Positions 1 through 13,889 of a stretch of DNA of 64,000 nt are shown here, in pieces. This DNA is from Torreya grandis (taxonomy: Eukaryota > Streptophyta > Pinopsida > Cupressales > Taxaceae): contig JARHVA010007805.1 of assembly GCA_037957365.1 (NCBI GenBank), positions 390,501-454,500 of the forward strand. Direction: 5' to 3'. The stretch's first letter is position 1; each line of letters begins with the position of its first letter. The position numbers were made by a program, and so were the translations under genes. The notes under the pieces were generated by a model. That model made no database searches. It saw only the letters and a list, made by a program, of their open reading frames with translations, and was not told the origin of the DNA.

Positions 1-3000
1 TTCTATGGTGCCTGACCTCCTTATGTTTGCATAGGGGGTGGTCCCCTAGTACCCCCACTAGTAGGGTTGACTATTAACCCTAATGGATGAGGTTGCATCA
101 TAGAGATTGATAGTGTGGCTCCACTTACTAGTGGAATTATACCACTTACTACAAGTTGTTACCCAGTTGGAATGGCTAACATTTTTTACATAGGAATATT
201 TTCACTTGTGTTCATGGTACTTAGACTAGCACCCACTTAGTCAACCATCCCACTACTTAGCTCTTCATATGAGATCACTTGTTTAATCACAAATTCTTGA
301 TTTTAAATCTTGGTATAATCATAGTTGATTAGGGTAATAAGTTTAGTTATAGTTATTATATCTCAAAGGGAGGATCTAGCACATGGGCTTGTATTTCAAG
401 TTTAAAGGGGGGTAGGTACCTTTATCACATCTCTAAGTGCCTCATCTTCTAGGAACTCATTGCATCCCACACCCATATATATACTCTAACCATTTATTTC
501 CTCCTTCATCTTAGTGTATTATGTTCTTTCAAAATATCCTTCCCTATGCCCTTCCTACTTGTTATAAGTCCTCGCAGCACTACTAGGTTTTAAGTCCATC
601 AGCCTTCATTTATGTTTATCATAGTTTAGCCTCTGGAGCTCTTAGATGTTAAGTTGTTGTTCATCTTCCATGGCACCCTTCCTACACTTCCACCTTCTTG
701 CCCTCACACTTTCCCATAAATACAAGGACATTTAGCCTTCCATCCTTATAGTCTCTATCTTGTAATCAATTATGAGCTTATTTACCTTAGTGTGGAGTCC
801 TATAATGAATGTGCCCCTTGGTTCTTAAATAAATTCATGCTTTACTTCTTCTAGGCATGAAAAGGTTGACACTATGAACTCCAACATGTAGCTATTCAAA
901 GTATCGACCCACCAGTTATCTATGGCATGCATCCACACCTTATCTAGGCTTTCCATCCTCTTTATGTGCTTTATGGCCTATTCATAACACTATCCATAAT
1001 TTATTCATCGATTATCAACATATGCATCCAACCATTTATATGTGTGCTTAGGTAACTCATAGAAGAATAATTCATACAATGGGTCATATAAATAATTATG
1101 CACCTATTTCTATAGATTTTTTCCTTAGCACGTGGGATGATTCTATGCAAATTAGTCTTCAACTTGATTTATCTAGCACTAGATATTATTGAGTGATAGT
1201 CAGAGCATTAATCTACTACAACATCTTATAAATTAAATTTAATGAGTCCTAACAACAAAACCAAAATGTTTTAGTTAAAGTGTGTCACTTAAGTAGGCAT
1301 GGTGCTCAATCATGCATGAAAATTTAGTTATCAAGTATTTTTAGGGTCAAGGGAGTTAGGCACAATGGGAGCAGGGTCTAGCACACAACATTTAAGCACA
1401 CTGGCATGTTGGATTCATTTTCACATAAGGAATGAACCTTATTCACTCATATAAAGTATGGTAGTGAAGGGACTATGTCCTCATTAGGTTAGTTGCATCA
1501 TGTTAGAAACTAAGGGGTTATAAAGGGTTTAAGGGGTTTATAGGGTAGTCTAACATAAACTAGAATAGAGGAGGGTCATATCCTTATTGGTTCATATAGG
1601 CTAAGGGGTCCACATGGGGTTGTCCATTCATCTTGAGGTTGTTATTTGGTGTTATGTTTAGCATGAGAACTCTTCATAGTGGTTAAGAGAGCTAAGTGGC
1701 ATGAAGGTGCCACTTACTACCAAGGTAGGATCCCAGTTCATCAATAGATTATGTAGGTAAAGAACATCACAACCATTCTACAAAAATTTATCATAAAGAA
1801 ATAGTTACTTATATTCATTCATTTATGTCTTACTCTATTATAATGACTAGTAATGACCTTCGTTAATTGATTCTAATTATACTTATGCTAGAGGCTCATA
1901 GAAAAGTGTGTCTTACACTTTCCATTTGTCATTCAAAGGGCTTACTCCTAGTATCACTCCTAAATTCACTAAGGCTTCACTGTAAAACCCAATCCCCCTA
2001 TTTCATTCTTAGAGTTTACCTTTAAATAGGTGTTAGCGACTCCTCTTGGTAACTAGATAGGCATGTGTTGAAGGATGAGTAGGTGAGAGTTTGTTGATTC
2101 CATTATACCATATAAGACAACTAGGAGCATGTCGGGTTGTTGGTCATGGCAATTTGCCTATTTACTTCACTACTTAAACCATTATGCTCCTTGAGCTCTA
2201 ATCCACCATGTGTAGTACTGTCAGGTATGCCTCAAGTCTTGTGATGCTCTTCAACCATTGGATAGATATCATGAGGACTCTAGGAGTTGATATAATTAGT
2301 GCCAAGGTCTACAAAAAGGAGTATTTCACTTCGTCCAAGGGTTTCCATGCTCTGGGATGTGTCCTAACTGGTGTGGGACCAAGACTTACCAAAAAGGGCC
2401 CCCAAAAATTATTTATGAATCCTTGATTTCTAGGACTTGAATAATAGTCATGGATATAGTAAGTATTTATCCTTTGAAACAATTTTAAATAAATAAACAA
2501 ATTGGTTTCCTTGCTTATATCATGTCATGATTGATTGATCTATTATGCATTATGCATTTCTATTTATCTAAATATAAAGAGATAATATAATTTACACTTA
2601 TCTAAAAATGAGTGTAACTTAGGTAAATAATTATGGGATTGTTATTGGTAATAAAAATCAATCTTTTTGAAATAAGATAAATGATAGTGCTTTGTATTAT
2701 ATATGCCCATCATGAATAAAGACTTATGTAGTCTTGTGTTGAACCTTTTTGGTAAAATGAGTCATGTTTAGCTATGACCATTTGTATTCAAACCCTTGGG
2801 AATAAGTCATTTTTTAAAGAAATTTATTAGGCCTTATGGAATGTCTAATAAATGAATATGGGTAATTTTATTAAAGATTTGATAAAAAATAGTCTCTTTA
2901 TTATGCATGCATTTCACTTGTTTAAATATATTATGGTTTAATTATTGTTTACATCTAGCCTGTGTAAGGATGAGTAGAACATAGTTTTTAAGATATGGAT

Positions 3001-4790
3001 TGTTATTTGGAATAACAATAAAAATAGTTCATTAAACCTTTGATGTTGTTTTAGATCATATAGATGTCTTGTGAAATAATCCCTTAGGTTTTTACAGTTG
3101 AGTTTCTCCCTTTTTCATGCCTTCCCAACAACTAGGTTGTTCAATAACACTGGTGAAGTTTTATTAAGCTTAGATTTTCAATATGGTTTTCTAACAAGCA
3201 TTTCCTTTAGATATGTTGACTTGAGAAAAATCACCTTGCATTCATTTGATATATTGACTAAACCAAAGAGTTTATTGATATATAATTATAATCTTTTCTC
3301 TAAGTAAGCTTTTATTCCTTTCTTGATTCAATAGCAATAATGTAGGCATGTATTTTGCCTTGATGTGTTTCTAGTTATAGATCTATCTTTGTGTTTTATT
3401 TTGGATCATGTCTTATCCTATTACTGAGGTATTGATGGATTTTACCTTATTCATTTTCCTTGTCTACTAATTCAATGTCTTGACTTAGACACTTTATATT
3501 TGAATTTATTTCAAATTTTTCATTAGCCAAATTTTGGCATTTTTGGAAAGTTATCTTAGTGATGCCATGTGGCATCATTTCAGTATCTAAAGCAATTATT
3601 CGAATGGAAAATCCTCTAATGCCTTAGATTTCCATAAAATTTCTAAGTGGAAGCATCTAAGAACATGAAATCCTAGAGGGACTAAGTCATTGGGTTTAAT
3701 ACCCCAATGCCTCCATGTTACATGTATCCAAGTAGGTTAATGACCCCAAAGATTATGCCTTTGATTTTAAGGCCCTTTGCTTTGATTTTACCTTAGTTAT
3801 TTTTTTATGAATTTGATGAGTGGTTTGAAGGAAGCCACATGTCACCATCCCACTAAATTGAGAGTGACATCTGTATGTTCAAATGTATGATTGGTGTCAA
3901 GTTAGTGGGTGAGAGGGATGTTTCCACATGGAATTATCTTAAAAACCCATAAACCTGAAGAGGACCATGTAGAGTTTGAAGCCTCAAGGATAGCAGATGA
4001 GAAATATGTTACCATGTCGAATCATCCTAACAATACATAACCCTAGATATGGCCTCACAGGGTGATTAGAAGGCCTAAGGCATGAAAGGATTAGCTAGTA
4101 GGGGATAATACCCTGATACCTTCATGGTTCTGATGATGAAAGGAACTTGATGAACCAAAATTTTGGGCTTGATCAAACTCGGGGTAGACACATGGAATCC
4201 AATGACTTAAGAAACTATCAAATAGGAAGTTAATGATCATCTTCATGTCATTAATGTGGCCCCTCTTTGGTGCATGCTTTTGAAAGAATCATGAGTGTTG
4301 GAAAAACAAATAAAGGACTGTTGGCTTCTAAATTATTGTCTTGCATTTGATAAAGTCTCATGGTAGCTATAAGATATATCTTGCATGATTAAATTAATAC
4401 TCTATCTATCCATGATCATAGGTGTTATGTTTGGTTTTATGATGTGTTATACCTATCTTCTAAACTAAATTGGGCATGCCATAATAAGTACTTTTTTTGA
4501 CTTAATCTATTAATTATATAAGTATATATCAATTGTTAAGATTTTAATAAACCTATGTTCCTTGGCACATCAATATGTTTGACTTGATTGATGAATATAT
4601 TCAATTTGAATATGGTATTGATTATGTCCTTTTATTATTTATGTAAAATAAATCCATAATTTAACATGTTCTAAAGGGTTTTTATGAACATCTAATAACA
4701 AGTTATTCAACCCCTCTAATTGATAAAGTTAATATACTTCCTCATTCATAAGGTTAATGAAAATATATGGTAATTTAGCCACCCTAGTCC
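1..4790. other. AT-rich intergenic DNA without a recognisable gene
   Basis: I read this stretch on both strands and found no reading frame with a recognisable domain. The longest frames are 60-75 codons, lack protein-like composition, and overlap each other on opposite strands near 2208-2500, as expected by chance. There are short homopurine and G-rich patches (around 390-420 and 1500-1560) but no clear tandem repeat or terminal repeat. It is probably old repeat DNA decayed beyond recognition by eye. Conserved noncoding elements cannot be excluded. Confidence 0.5.
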
Positions 4791-5990
4791 AAATGGAGAA
4801 ATTTTGACTCACCAACCCTCTATTAATAATCCAATAAACACATCTATTACCTTTTCTATAGGTATGAACTATGCATATTTCCTCACATTTTAAAATTAGC
4901 CATTAGGATTCCTTAATCATATTCAAAATGGTCCATCTAGGGGTGGATATATCTTTAATTCAATTGGAAATGTTCAATGATCCCCATTCAATAATGGGGG
5001 ATTTTAGCTTTAGGTCCTTATCAACTTAATTCCCCATAATGTTTCCCCAGTTTCCACATCATGGCTCATTTGATGACCCATAGGATGTACATAGGCTACG
5101 ATGAATCCACCCCTATAGTCTCTAAGGACACCTCCTCCACATATGTTCCCCAAGTTCCCTTTATTCATGCCATCAAAATTCAACTTTTACCAATCTTTGG
5201 GTATATTTTTCCATTTGACATGTTTTTAATCAATCTTGGTATGCACCCAACACTTTCATCATCAATGACCTCTAAATTCTAATTGTGAAGACTATCTTTA
5301 TCATAATTACAGGAAATATTCTAATTCAATTTTATGATAGGCTTCCAATTTTCCTTGATCACCTCTACAATTAACATGCCCAATTTAGCAAAATTTGATT
5401 TTCTATCTTTAAAAAATCTAGCATTATTTTATTTCTACAATCCCCATAGGATATGTGGAAGTGTCAATTTATACAAGTTATTAGATAATAGGGAGGACCA
5501 ATGTGTAACCCAATTGGTGATTAGATCAAACATATAGCTGGTTCTCACCCAAGATAGGTTGAACAAATGGAAAATAAGGTATAACATTTTGGATACAAAA
5601 TGAGAATCTAAAAAATGTTATTGGACAGAATCTTCCTCTATTTCACATAAAACACAAAAAAATGGAATGGCCCTACCTATTATCATGAGGATCTTGGTTT
5701 ACACAAGCATCCAAAAAAATGGTTGAATTTATGAATGATGTTATTAATACACATTTTTTTCCATAATAACCCCTCATATTTAGGAACTAAGTCCATGAAG
5801 TAACCTAATTTGATAGAGTAGCCTTTAAGATATTTAGCATACCAAACTAGCTCATCTTCTTTTGGCACCTAGCATATGAATGTGTTGCTCAAATTTTAGT
5901 TCAAGATTATCAATTACTAGAGAATTTCTATACTAACCATATCAAGATTCAAAAAAATTAATACATTCTTCCTTCATTAATCTCCTATTA
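4790..5990 (-). pseudogene. LINE remnant: end of ORF2 with RNase H domain
   Basis: Read on the minus strand from about 5990 downwards, the sequence gives the end of a plant LINE ORF2. Around 5683-5868 is a 61-codon open frame in the position of the zinc-binding region that follows plant LINE reverse transcriptases (WYAKYLKG...). Lower down, at about 5180-5060, the peptide NFDGMNKGNLG is followed by GGGVLRDYRGGFI, which matches the first strand region of LINE-type RNase H (consensus NFDGASKGNPG...GGVLRD) and keeps the first catalytic Asp. Stops and shifts interrupt the frame. The RT core and ORF1 are absent, so this is a 5'-truncated, dead insertion. The RNase H call is firm; exact ends are not. 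Confidence 0.7.
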
Positions 5991-6255
5991 GTCCTTAACT
6001 TTATCACCTATAGTTATTTTGAAGTCTCACAAAGGATATAAATATCTATGGGATGATTTATTATTTATGTTGCATTATGATTTCTAATTTATGTATATAA
6101 TTTTACACAAGAGGACTCTATTGGAGGTCTTGGGTGAATGACCTTAATGCATGTATGGGATGAAGAGAAGATATAAATGTCCCATCCATTATTTATGCCA
6201 CATGTAGAATGGGAACATACATGGATGTTTGTGTAAATATTGGTTGATAGCCCAT

Positions 6256-6955
6256 TGTAATCACCTAAAAGTGGTAATTGGATTATAAAAATGTCACTTG
6301 AGTTACCATATTCCTAACTTAGACCTAGACCTATCCTAGACACTTAGACACACTTTTCCAATCATTCAGAAGACCATAGTCACCTACAGTCAGTCAAAAT
6401 ACAATCCCAAAACTATCTTTTTAGATCCCAACCCAACTTACTTAGAATTGTACCAAGTGGAAATTAGTGCAACATTTGAGACACTATAACCACATGGTGC
6501 TAGTGTCCCCAACTAGGCACTAATGTCCTTATCCTATCTCTTCTCAATGGATATTTTTTCAAATGTGAGCCCCTCCTAAGGTTAGTCTAAGTACATTTTA
6601 TTATTTATAAAAGCAACATAACTATGTAAATACAATTCTAATTCACTTCTATTCACTAGATGTAAAATAGATGTAGAAACACATTTAAACCAAAGACCAG
6701 TTGAGAAAAATTAAGATATTTGATCCCTATTCTACCTTACTTCTACATACTACAATCTATATCATACCTAAGCCTAGTTTTCAAACATTTAAAATATTAT
6801 TAACATTTAATTCATCAAAGTCCACTATCATTCTAGCATTCACTTGCACTTGAATCAAGCATTAGGTTGGATAACTACATTGGGCTTGATCCCTCTTTAG
6901 AGTATTGGTATGTAGGAAACTCTCTTCACAATGGGGTGTTGAGGATGTCTAACCT
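6256..6955 (+). repeat. 5' LTR of element A1
   Basis: Starts TGTAATCACC and aligns along its length with 13199-13889. Shared landmarks are the blocks AATTCACTTCTATTCACTAG, TTGGGCTTGATCCCTCTTTA and TTGGTATGTAGGAAACTCTC. The same order of blocks appears at 27645-28230 and, more diverged, at 60458-61150. The 3' boundary is uncertain because the similarity to A3 runs on into the leader. Confidence 0.75.
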
Positions 6956-7666
6956 ATCATAATAATGAACATAAAATTTTTTCTCAAGCAATACTTTCAA
7001 GGATGATTAGGGTTTGCACATTGAATCAGGTTTTTTAGGTACAAGTTTGAGCTCTATGTTTCATACATGTAGGAACATGACCTAAAAACATATGCATAAG
7101 TGCTCAAATAAAATAGGAATAATCCTATAAAGGGTACACTATCACCACCTAGAGGACACTACACAAACATGGTTCTACTAGCCATAGTAGCCACTAATAT
7201 CTAGTGAGCAAAAGAATACTAGAATCTTGTTGACAACACTTAAAACTACTCAAATCTCAACTTTTAGAACCCAAATCATCCATGATAGTCAGTATTCAGA
7301 TAAGTCTATATTTATGCCAATTTATTATTATTAGAAATTTAGATAAGGTTAAATACTATAACAAATTATTAATTAATATTGTATATTTATTTAAATAATT
7401 TAAACATCTCATCCCTTTAATCTAAACATAGGATTTACATATTTAAACCCTAAAAGGTTAAGTCATTTGGTGAACCCATCTTACTTTGAATATTGCTTTA
7501 AACCCTAGCTTGCATTCATCCAAATTTTGTGCAATAAATTTAGGGATGCATACTTATGATTTTGTATATTTTTTAGATATCCTATCTAAATTAAATTAAT
7601 TTTACATTAGGGTTTCAATTTAGTTTACATATAATTTAAATTGGTGTAAAGAATCCATAAATTCAA

Positions 7667-7696
7667 AAACCCTAACCCTAGATGATTTTAGGGTTT
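7667..7696 (+). other. Telobox hairpin in A1 leader
   Basis: AAACCCTA (7667-7674) and TAGGGTTT (7689-7696) are perfect inverted repeats around a 14-base loop. The left arm reads AAACCCTAACCCTAG, two copies of the plant telomere-type motif. Element A2 has the same arms and the same loop length at 61674-61703. The element lies in the untranslated leader about 90 bases before the likely gag start. Confidence 0.6.
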
Positions 7697-7786
7697 GTAT
7701 AATTTTTTCTCCTATTTTCATTATATGTTATTAATAATTTAGAAATATATTATATTTTAGTATCTCTATTTCAATTTATTTATTAT

Positions 7787-9300
7787 ATGCCATCTAAAAA
7801 ATCTCTCTCTTCCACTAAGAATAAGTGTTAGACTACATGGTAATCCTATATATCATATTTAAATTCTTGCTATCCACACCTATATCAAGGACAAAGAACC
7901 TATTAAAACTTCACATATGAATCATTCACACCATAATTATGTGTAATTCAATGAAAATGCATCCAAAGATGAACAATATAACCAAGAGCAATATCAGGTC
8001 CACATTGAGAATCAAGACACACTACCTCCACTTAACAAAAATGATATAATTATGAACAAAGATGAAGTATTACAAGGATTTAGAGATATAATTTAGGAAT
8101 ATCCCCTTGAACATGCATATATTCTATGATCCATATTAGAAATCAATAATAAGACAAACAATGGTCAATTCTCAACCCCTCTAATTAATAACGTTGTTAC
8201 ACCTTCAATGGGGTCTACTTAACCAACTTAGATAGCACAACCCAAGATTGTTATTCAACCATTAGTGATATATACACCAATTATGGCTATTTAATATACT
8301 CTAGATGTATAATATCTTATGAAACAGGTTATTACTCTACATTCTAAGGGTTACATCTTGAGAAAGGAATAACTAGGCCATCACATGCCTTAGATTCCAA
8401 TATTATCTTGCATACACCTTCAACACCTCACATAGTGGAAATTACTTTTCCATATAGTTTCATGGCATCCAAGATCACATTATATGATGGAAATGGTGAA
8501 CATAACATCACCTTAAATCCTTTCACATAACATGCTTAGACTATGTCCAAAAATTTGATTCTTATAAAGCTATTTTCATGCAGTCTTAAGGATTATTTCC
8601 TATAGTGGTTTTATGATTTTCCAATTCAATATATCATGGCAACAAATCCTTTAGATGATATGTTCTTAGAACACTTATCTATCAACATCAATGAAAATAT
8701 ATCATATGTATAAGTGGTGTAACTAAAACAAAAGTTAAATGAGCCTATTGCCAATTATGTCTTACAATACAAGACAATATTATCCAAATTTACTAACCCC
8801 ATGATAGATAGAGAGCTTTAGGATATATTTAAATAGATTCTATTACCATAACTACATAAATATATCTTATTCAATAAGTTTCCCACATTTATTGATGTGT
8901 CACATAGTCAACAAAAGAGAAGTTAAGATCTTAGAAATGGAAAAACTCAAGTACACAAATGGCTTAGAATCAACTATAAAGAGTTCAAACAAACCTCCGT
9001 CCAAGGTTAGGTCTATGAAAAAAAAGTGATCAAAAGTCCACAGTCAATGTAGCTTCTGAGCCTTCTCTAAGATTGGTTTTATCCACTCCTCAATGCAGAG
9101 TCTTCACTAATCTTTCAAAGTCACTAGCTCAAGTTTTACAATAAATATTGGAATGCAATGTCATATTTCTCCCTCTCATTAAAGAGGTTGATACAACATG
9201 AAATATTATAAAGATTTATGATCAAAATGCATTCTAATATTATCATAGGGAACCAAGCCACATAAAAAATAGAAGAATTAGCTTAAAGCACAAGATATAA
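7787..9300 (+). pseudogene. gag: Element A1 gag remnant
   Basis: The likely start is the ATG at 7787 (MPSKKSLSS...), soon followed by stops. A gag-like start, MASKITLYDGNGEHN, lies at about 8461. The conserved part is at 8595-9000, with peptides such as ATNPLDDMFLEHL and LNEPIANYVLQYKTI, which fit the Ty3/gypsy retrotransposon gag domain (W...LP...I..F..L...F...., then L.Q...E....Y). A degenerate zinc-knuckle-like YHREPSHIKNR follows at about 9222-9290. Element A2 has the same protein at 62560-63310, which supports the reading through the stops. Gag would form the particle that packages the RNA; this copy is dead. Confidence 0.7.
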
Positions 9301-9639
9301 TAGCTCATTAAGGCTAACATTATCGATGTAAACACACCCATGAAGGAACCAAAATAGAAAGTAGAGGAAAAGTAACTAAATATATTTTCATATCCTTTCC
9401 CAAATCATAAAAATAATGAGATAGGGGAACATTAGGTGTTCACTATACATATCAGGTGCATCCACCACTAGATTCTTATCACATAGTTATAGAGGAAACA
9501 CCTCCACTACATAACATTATTAGCATGTATCACATTAAAATAATACCTAGACCACTTATCACATTTTCAAAGTAGGATATTGTGAATGAAAACATATATT
9601 TACATGCCCTCTTCATATGAGCATACTTAAACCACCATC

Positions 9640-9990
9640 TTATTCAAAGTGTTATCATTGACAATGGGTCAAGCATAGGCATGTGAACCATGACACTCTT
9701 ACATCACTTGGTCTACACATATCAAGATATATTCCCCATAGATATAGTCATTAGTGGTTTTGAAGGCCACATTTAGAGATCCATCAGTGAGATTGTGTTT
9801 ATATTATAGGTTGGACTAGAACACATAACCACTTGGTTCCTATTAATACCTAGTATAGGTATATTTGATATATTATTGGGTAGGCCATGGTTATAGTAGA
9901 TTTCAGGGATCCCATCTATAATACATTGATTATTAAAGTATATACATGATAATTAGGTGGTTAATATTTAGGGTGTCCCATATGAGTATC
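9640..9990 (+). pseudogene. pro: Element A1 aspartic protease remnant
   Basis: DNGSS at 9660-9674 matches the active-site signature of plant Ty3/gypsy proteases (D-T/S/N-G-S/A). The expected C-terminal motif, LLGRPW, follows at about 9870-9890, at the normal spacing of roughly 70 residues. Stops interrupt the frame. This enzyme would cut the gag polyprotein inside the particle. Open frames beyond 10000 do not resemble any polymerase. Confidence 0.7.
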
Positions 9991-12900
9991 CTCTTCTCAT
10001 CCCATAAGAAATTTCAACACTAACACCATTTATAGTTCTAGCATTACCAAATATTACATGGTTATTAGCTATAACAGAGAGTATAACTCCTATGCATACA
10101 TCATAGTGTTCATTATATTCTTTAGAGTAGGCCAAGTCTACTTCTATGGTATCTACACACATGCATACTCTCCTTTGAAGACCATTTCTAGAGCAACCAT
10201 TGCATCAAATATTCTAGAGGAACTTCCTCTAATTAGTTTACACTAAGATAAACTATATTAGGGTCTATGGGTTCTCATCATAAGGCACTTGCATCACCTA
10301 TAGCTTCTAATTCTACCAAATGGGTCCCTAAGAACCTTAAATTTCATAGGGAATCATAAGTAGTACCACACCATCATAACATCACTACTCAAGTAGTTTT
10401 AGACTTAGATTATACAACACAATAGGTCATGGGCTCATAGTTTCCATTTCACACTAATTTCATGATCACAATTCCCTTATTTGACATAGGTCATGGTGAT
10501 GATGAGTCACACATGAGACTCATTGGTTAGTATGGTTCCTACCCTTGTACATACTTATTTATCTCTCTTGCTCCTTGTACATAGTTTATTTTCATTTGCT
10601 TATACATAGATTATACTCAGAAAACCCAAAAAAAATATAACATATCAAAATACAAAAACTTTCCAATCTTTCAAAAACATAAAATTTTATAGATTACATA
10701 CATTCTTATGTTTACATTTATACTGCTTTCCAGATATTGCATATTGATAGCTATCCTAGTATAGTCAATTTTATCATACACATGTTTCAATTGTTCTTGT
10801 CAAGTGATTTCAAATTATAGAAAAGACTTTGGTCCACTACACTAATTAAAACTATATATCATCTACCCATTAAGGGAATTTACACCAATCTAGGTTTATA
10901 CTATGATATAATTACTCGCTTGGGGGAATATCATACACAACTGTTATAATCAGGTTTTATCTTACATACTATATATTCTAGTTTATGCATTTATTTATAT
11001 TTATATTGATCATTGCTCCTCATTTCTCATAATTTTTTTGATTATCACTAGTTAGACTCAGTATATATACATCCTCACATCTACATATATTTGTACTACA
11101 TAGTTATATATGTTATCATTTCTAGTTCCTAGATTAGACTTTCTTATGTTTCCTATGATTCTTCCATATTTGAGGGCAATTTAATATGCCATTATCCTTT
11201 GGTTATATGCCACTTTTCTATTTGTATGATTTGTATATGTGCACATGTCCATTATTTGTGCTTTCCTACTTCTACATATGGACATTTGAACATGTCTTTT
11301 TATGTGGCTCTATGCCAAATTACTTGTTACTTGTGTATGTTGACATTTGAACATGTCTTTGTATGTCTTCATTCTCAAATTTAGTGACATGTGCACATGT
11401 CCATTGTATTATGTCCCCTTGGACTTATTTTTCCATGCCTCATGTGTTTGTATATTTAATTTCTTGTATGATTTTACATAATAAAACTTGTATTTTCTTA
11501 TTACACACAAACACACACTAGTTTTTTATGCCATGAGGGATCTCATGTATCTACCCTTCCTACTTGGGTGCCATGATGGACATAATGCCTCATCCCCCCT
11601 AGTTAGTTACTCAGATTTGATGCTATATACATTGATTAAATCTATATTGATACCCTTATGTAATTATAGATTATAGAATACATCTTAGATTACTTACTCA
11701 TGCTCGGATACATTTAAATTTTGATGTTATGTTTATACAATATATTAGAATATCATGCACATGATCTAGATAACACATTTTATAGAGATACTTCTTTAAA
11801 GGGTAGTTCTTACATAGGTTTCACAACTACCCTCAAAAGAGGGGGAATTCATAGGGTTTTATAATATATATTAGGATCATAAATTATTTTTCATAGATAC
11901 ATTTTAATATATATGCTTATTTTGAGACATCAGACTCAGGGTAGACACAAAAAAAAATAGAGACTCAAAAGTTAGTATAAATCACTTAGATATCATACTA
12001 GGAAGACATTAGCACCAAGATTGGGACACTAGTTCCATAGGGTACTATTATCCACTATAGGGTGCTACTCTCCACTATAGGGTGTTATTGTCCATTAGCC
12101 CTAGCTATAGGATAGTCTAGATCATTCAGACTAGTACACTAGGTATGGTACAAATGTTCACAATTACAGTCATAGGTTTGATAGTTTTGTTCAAATTTTT
12201 ATTACATTAATTCATTTTATATTATATTCATACCATTTTATCATATTTAGGGGCATCATATATAACATGATCACTCCCAAATTTAGTTCAATTACATAGA
12301 TTTGACTCTTACATACTCAATTCCAATTTAGTATACCTAGATACCAGATTAGGGGAATGTGTATAGCACATAGTTCCCATATACTTAGCTTTAAATAGGT
12401 TGATTATATGGAATGAAAAAATCCATATCATTCTCTATGTTATATATACTTGATATCACATTTTAGGTTGTCATCAGATTCATGCCTTACTCCATCTATA
12501 GTAGTTGGCATTCCTAAGTGACCTAGAGCCACCTAAAATACCTAAGTGGTCATGGAGCTTAATAAATTATTATATTTACTTAGGTATATACTTTTCACAC
12601 TTTGTATAGTAAAACTATAGATGAATTTACTTCACACAAGTTTAAAATGATGGATTCATGGTCTACTTGAGTTCTTGATGCACCTACATGAGATCATTAG
12701 ACACAATTATAGTTTTATCCAAGCTATTCAGATATCAAGATCTACTAATTAGGGGTGGGCAATGATGGAGTGAAAACCAAATTGACTTCTTAAGCCACTC
12801 ATATAAGGATTGATAAACCATTAGCTCAGTGCAATCTATTAAATGCTATGATCACTATGTATACTCTCACACACATGTTGTCACCACATTTATGTATTGG

Positions 12901-13198
12901 TTCACATACCCAATGAGGTGTATTTATTCCTTTCCTCTCTCTTTACTTATTTTTTACTCAATTATCTTGTTTCAAAATAGTATTTTGATTTTGATCATAT
13001 CTTAAGTAAGGAATGATTTTTTGCATGTTTCATTTAAGGACATTATTTTTTATTGTGTTTCACATATGTAAACATAGATTCACATACTTAGACTTATCTA
13101 TGCATGTTTCACTTCCAAGGTAAGTCTAGGTATGCTTATTTTTCCTTTATACTAGTCATTTTGATTTGTTTCATTAATAACATAAATGTGGCAGGGAA
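9990..13198 (+). other. A1 3' noncoding region, no polymerase seen
   Basis: Between the protease and the right LTR there are 3.2 kb of AT-rich sequence in which I could find no RT, RNase H or integrase motif. It contains a small nested repeat at 11239-11406: GTGCACATGTCCATT at both ends and two copies of a GACATTTGAACATGTCTTT block about 60 bases apart between them. The last bases form the purine tract used for plus-strand priming. Confidence 0.55.
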
Positions 13199-13889
13199 TG
13201 TAATCACCTTAAATTTGTAATTAGATGTTAAGAGTGTCACTTTATTTACACTACTCCTAACTTATCCCTAAATCTATCCTAGAGACTTAGACACAATTTT
13301 CTTGTCATTTAGTAGACCAAATTCACCTATAGTTGGTTAAAACATAGTCCTAGAATTATCTTCTTAAATCCCAACCCAATTTTATTAGTGGTATTCCAAG
13401 TGGACATTAGAACCACATTTGTGACATTATAGCCACATGGTTCTAGTGTCCCCAATTGGTCACTATTGTATTTAGACTTAGGTATTTCTAATGGATAATT
13501 TTTCAAATGTGTACCCCTCCTAAGGTCAGCCTAAGCACATTTACTTATTTTCAAAAATAAAAAAACTCTATAAATAAAAATCTAATTCACTTATATTCAC
13601 TAGATGGAAAAAAGATGTAAAAGCACATTCAAACCAAAGATAAGTTGAGAAAAATTAAGGTATTTGATCCTTATTCTTCCCTAGTTATGCATATTACCAT
13701 CTATAAAGTTCTGAATCCTAGTTTTGAAACATTTTAAATCACAATCACATTCAAGGCATACAATTCCACTCTCATTCTAGCATTGACTTGCACTTACATC
13801 AAAAACTAGGAGTAAGAACTAAATTGGGCTTGATTCCTCTTTGGATTATTGGTATGTAGGAAACTCTCTTCATAATGTAAAATTGAGGA
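13199..13889 (+). repeat. 3' LTR of element A1
   Basis: Begins TGTAATCACC like the left LTR and follows it to the block AAACTCTCTTCATAATG near the end. It stops where the LTR of element B begins (TGTCTATATACACATAAT at 13890). Whether the last bases are the true LTR end or were cut by B is unclear. Confidence 0.75.
13569..13576 (+). promoter_or_regulatory. TATA box of A-family LTR
   Basis: TATAAATA lies in the middle of the LTR, where plant LTR promoters usually sit. The truncated A3 copy has the same TATAAATA at 27895-27902. The A1 left LTR has a mutated version (TATGTAAATA) at the same place, near 6620. Confidence 0.45.

Larger units (their letters stand above)
6256..13889 (+). mobile_element. 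Element A1: gag-protease LTR retrotransposon
   Basis: Two diverged direct repeats of about 700 bp, both starting TGTAATCACC, flank a 6.2 kb interior. A purine tract (GGCAGGGA, 13190-13197) lies directly upstream of the right repeat, as expected for second-strand priming. The interior codes in order for a Ty3/gypsy-like gag, a zinc-knuckle-like motif and an aspartic protease, all broken by stops. I found no reverse transcriptase, RNase H or integrase between the protease (about 9990) and the right LTR. A second family member starts at 60458 and a truncated one at 27636. The right end abuts element B directly, so no target duplication can be assigned. Confidence 0.75.

Noticed and set aside
2208..2426. 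72-codon frame as a small gene
   Set aside because: No recognisable motif, overlapped by an equal-sized minus-strand frame, and of chance length for this composition.
7667..7681. Interstitial telomere sequence
   Set aside because: Only two CCCTAA units; it is a leader motif shared with A2, not a telomere tract.
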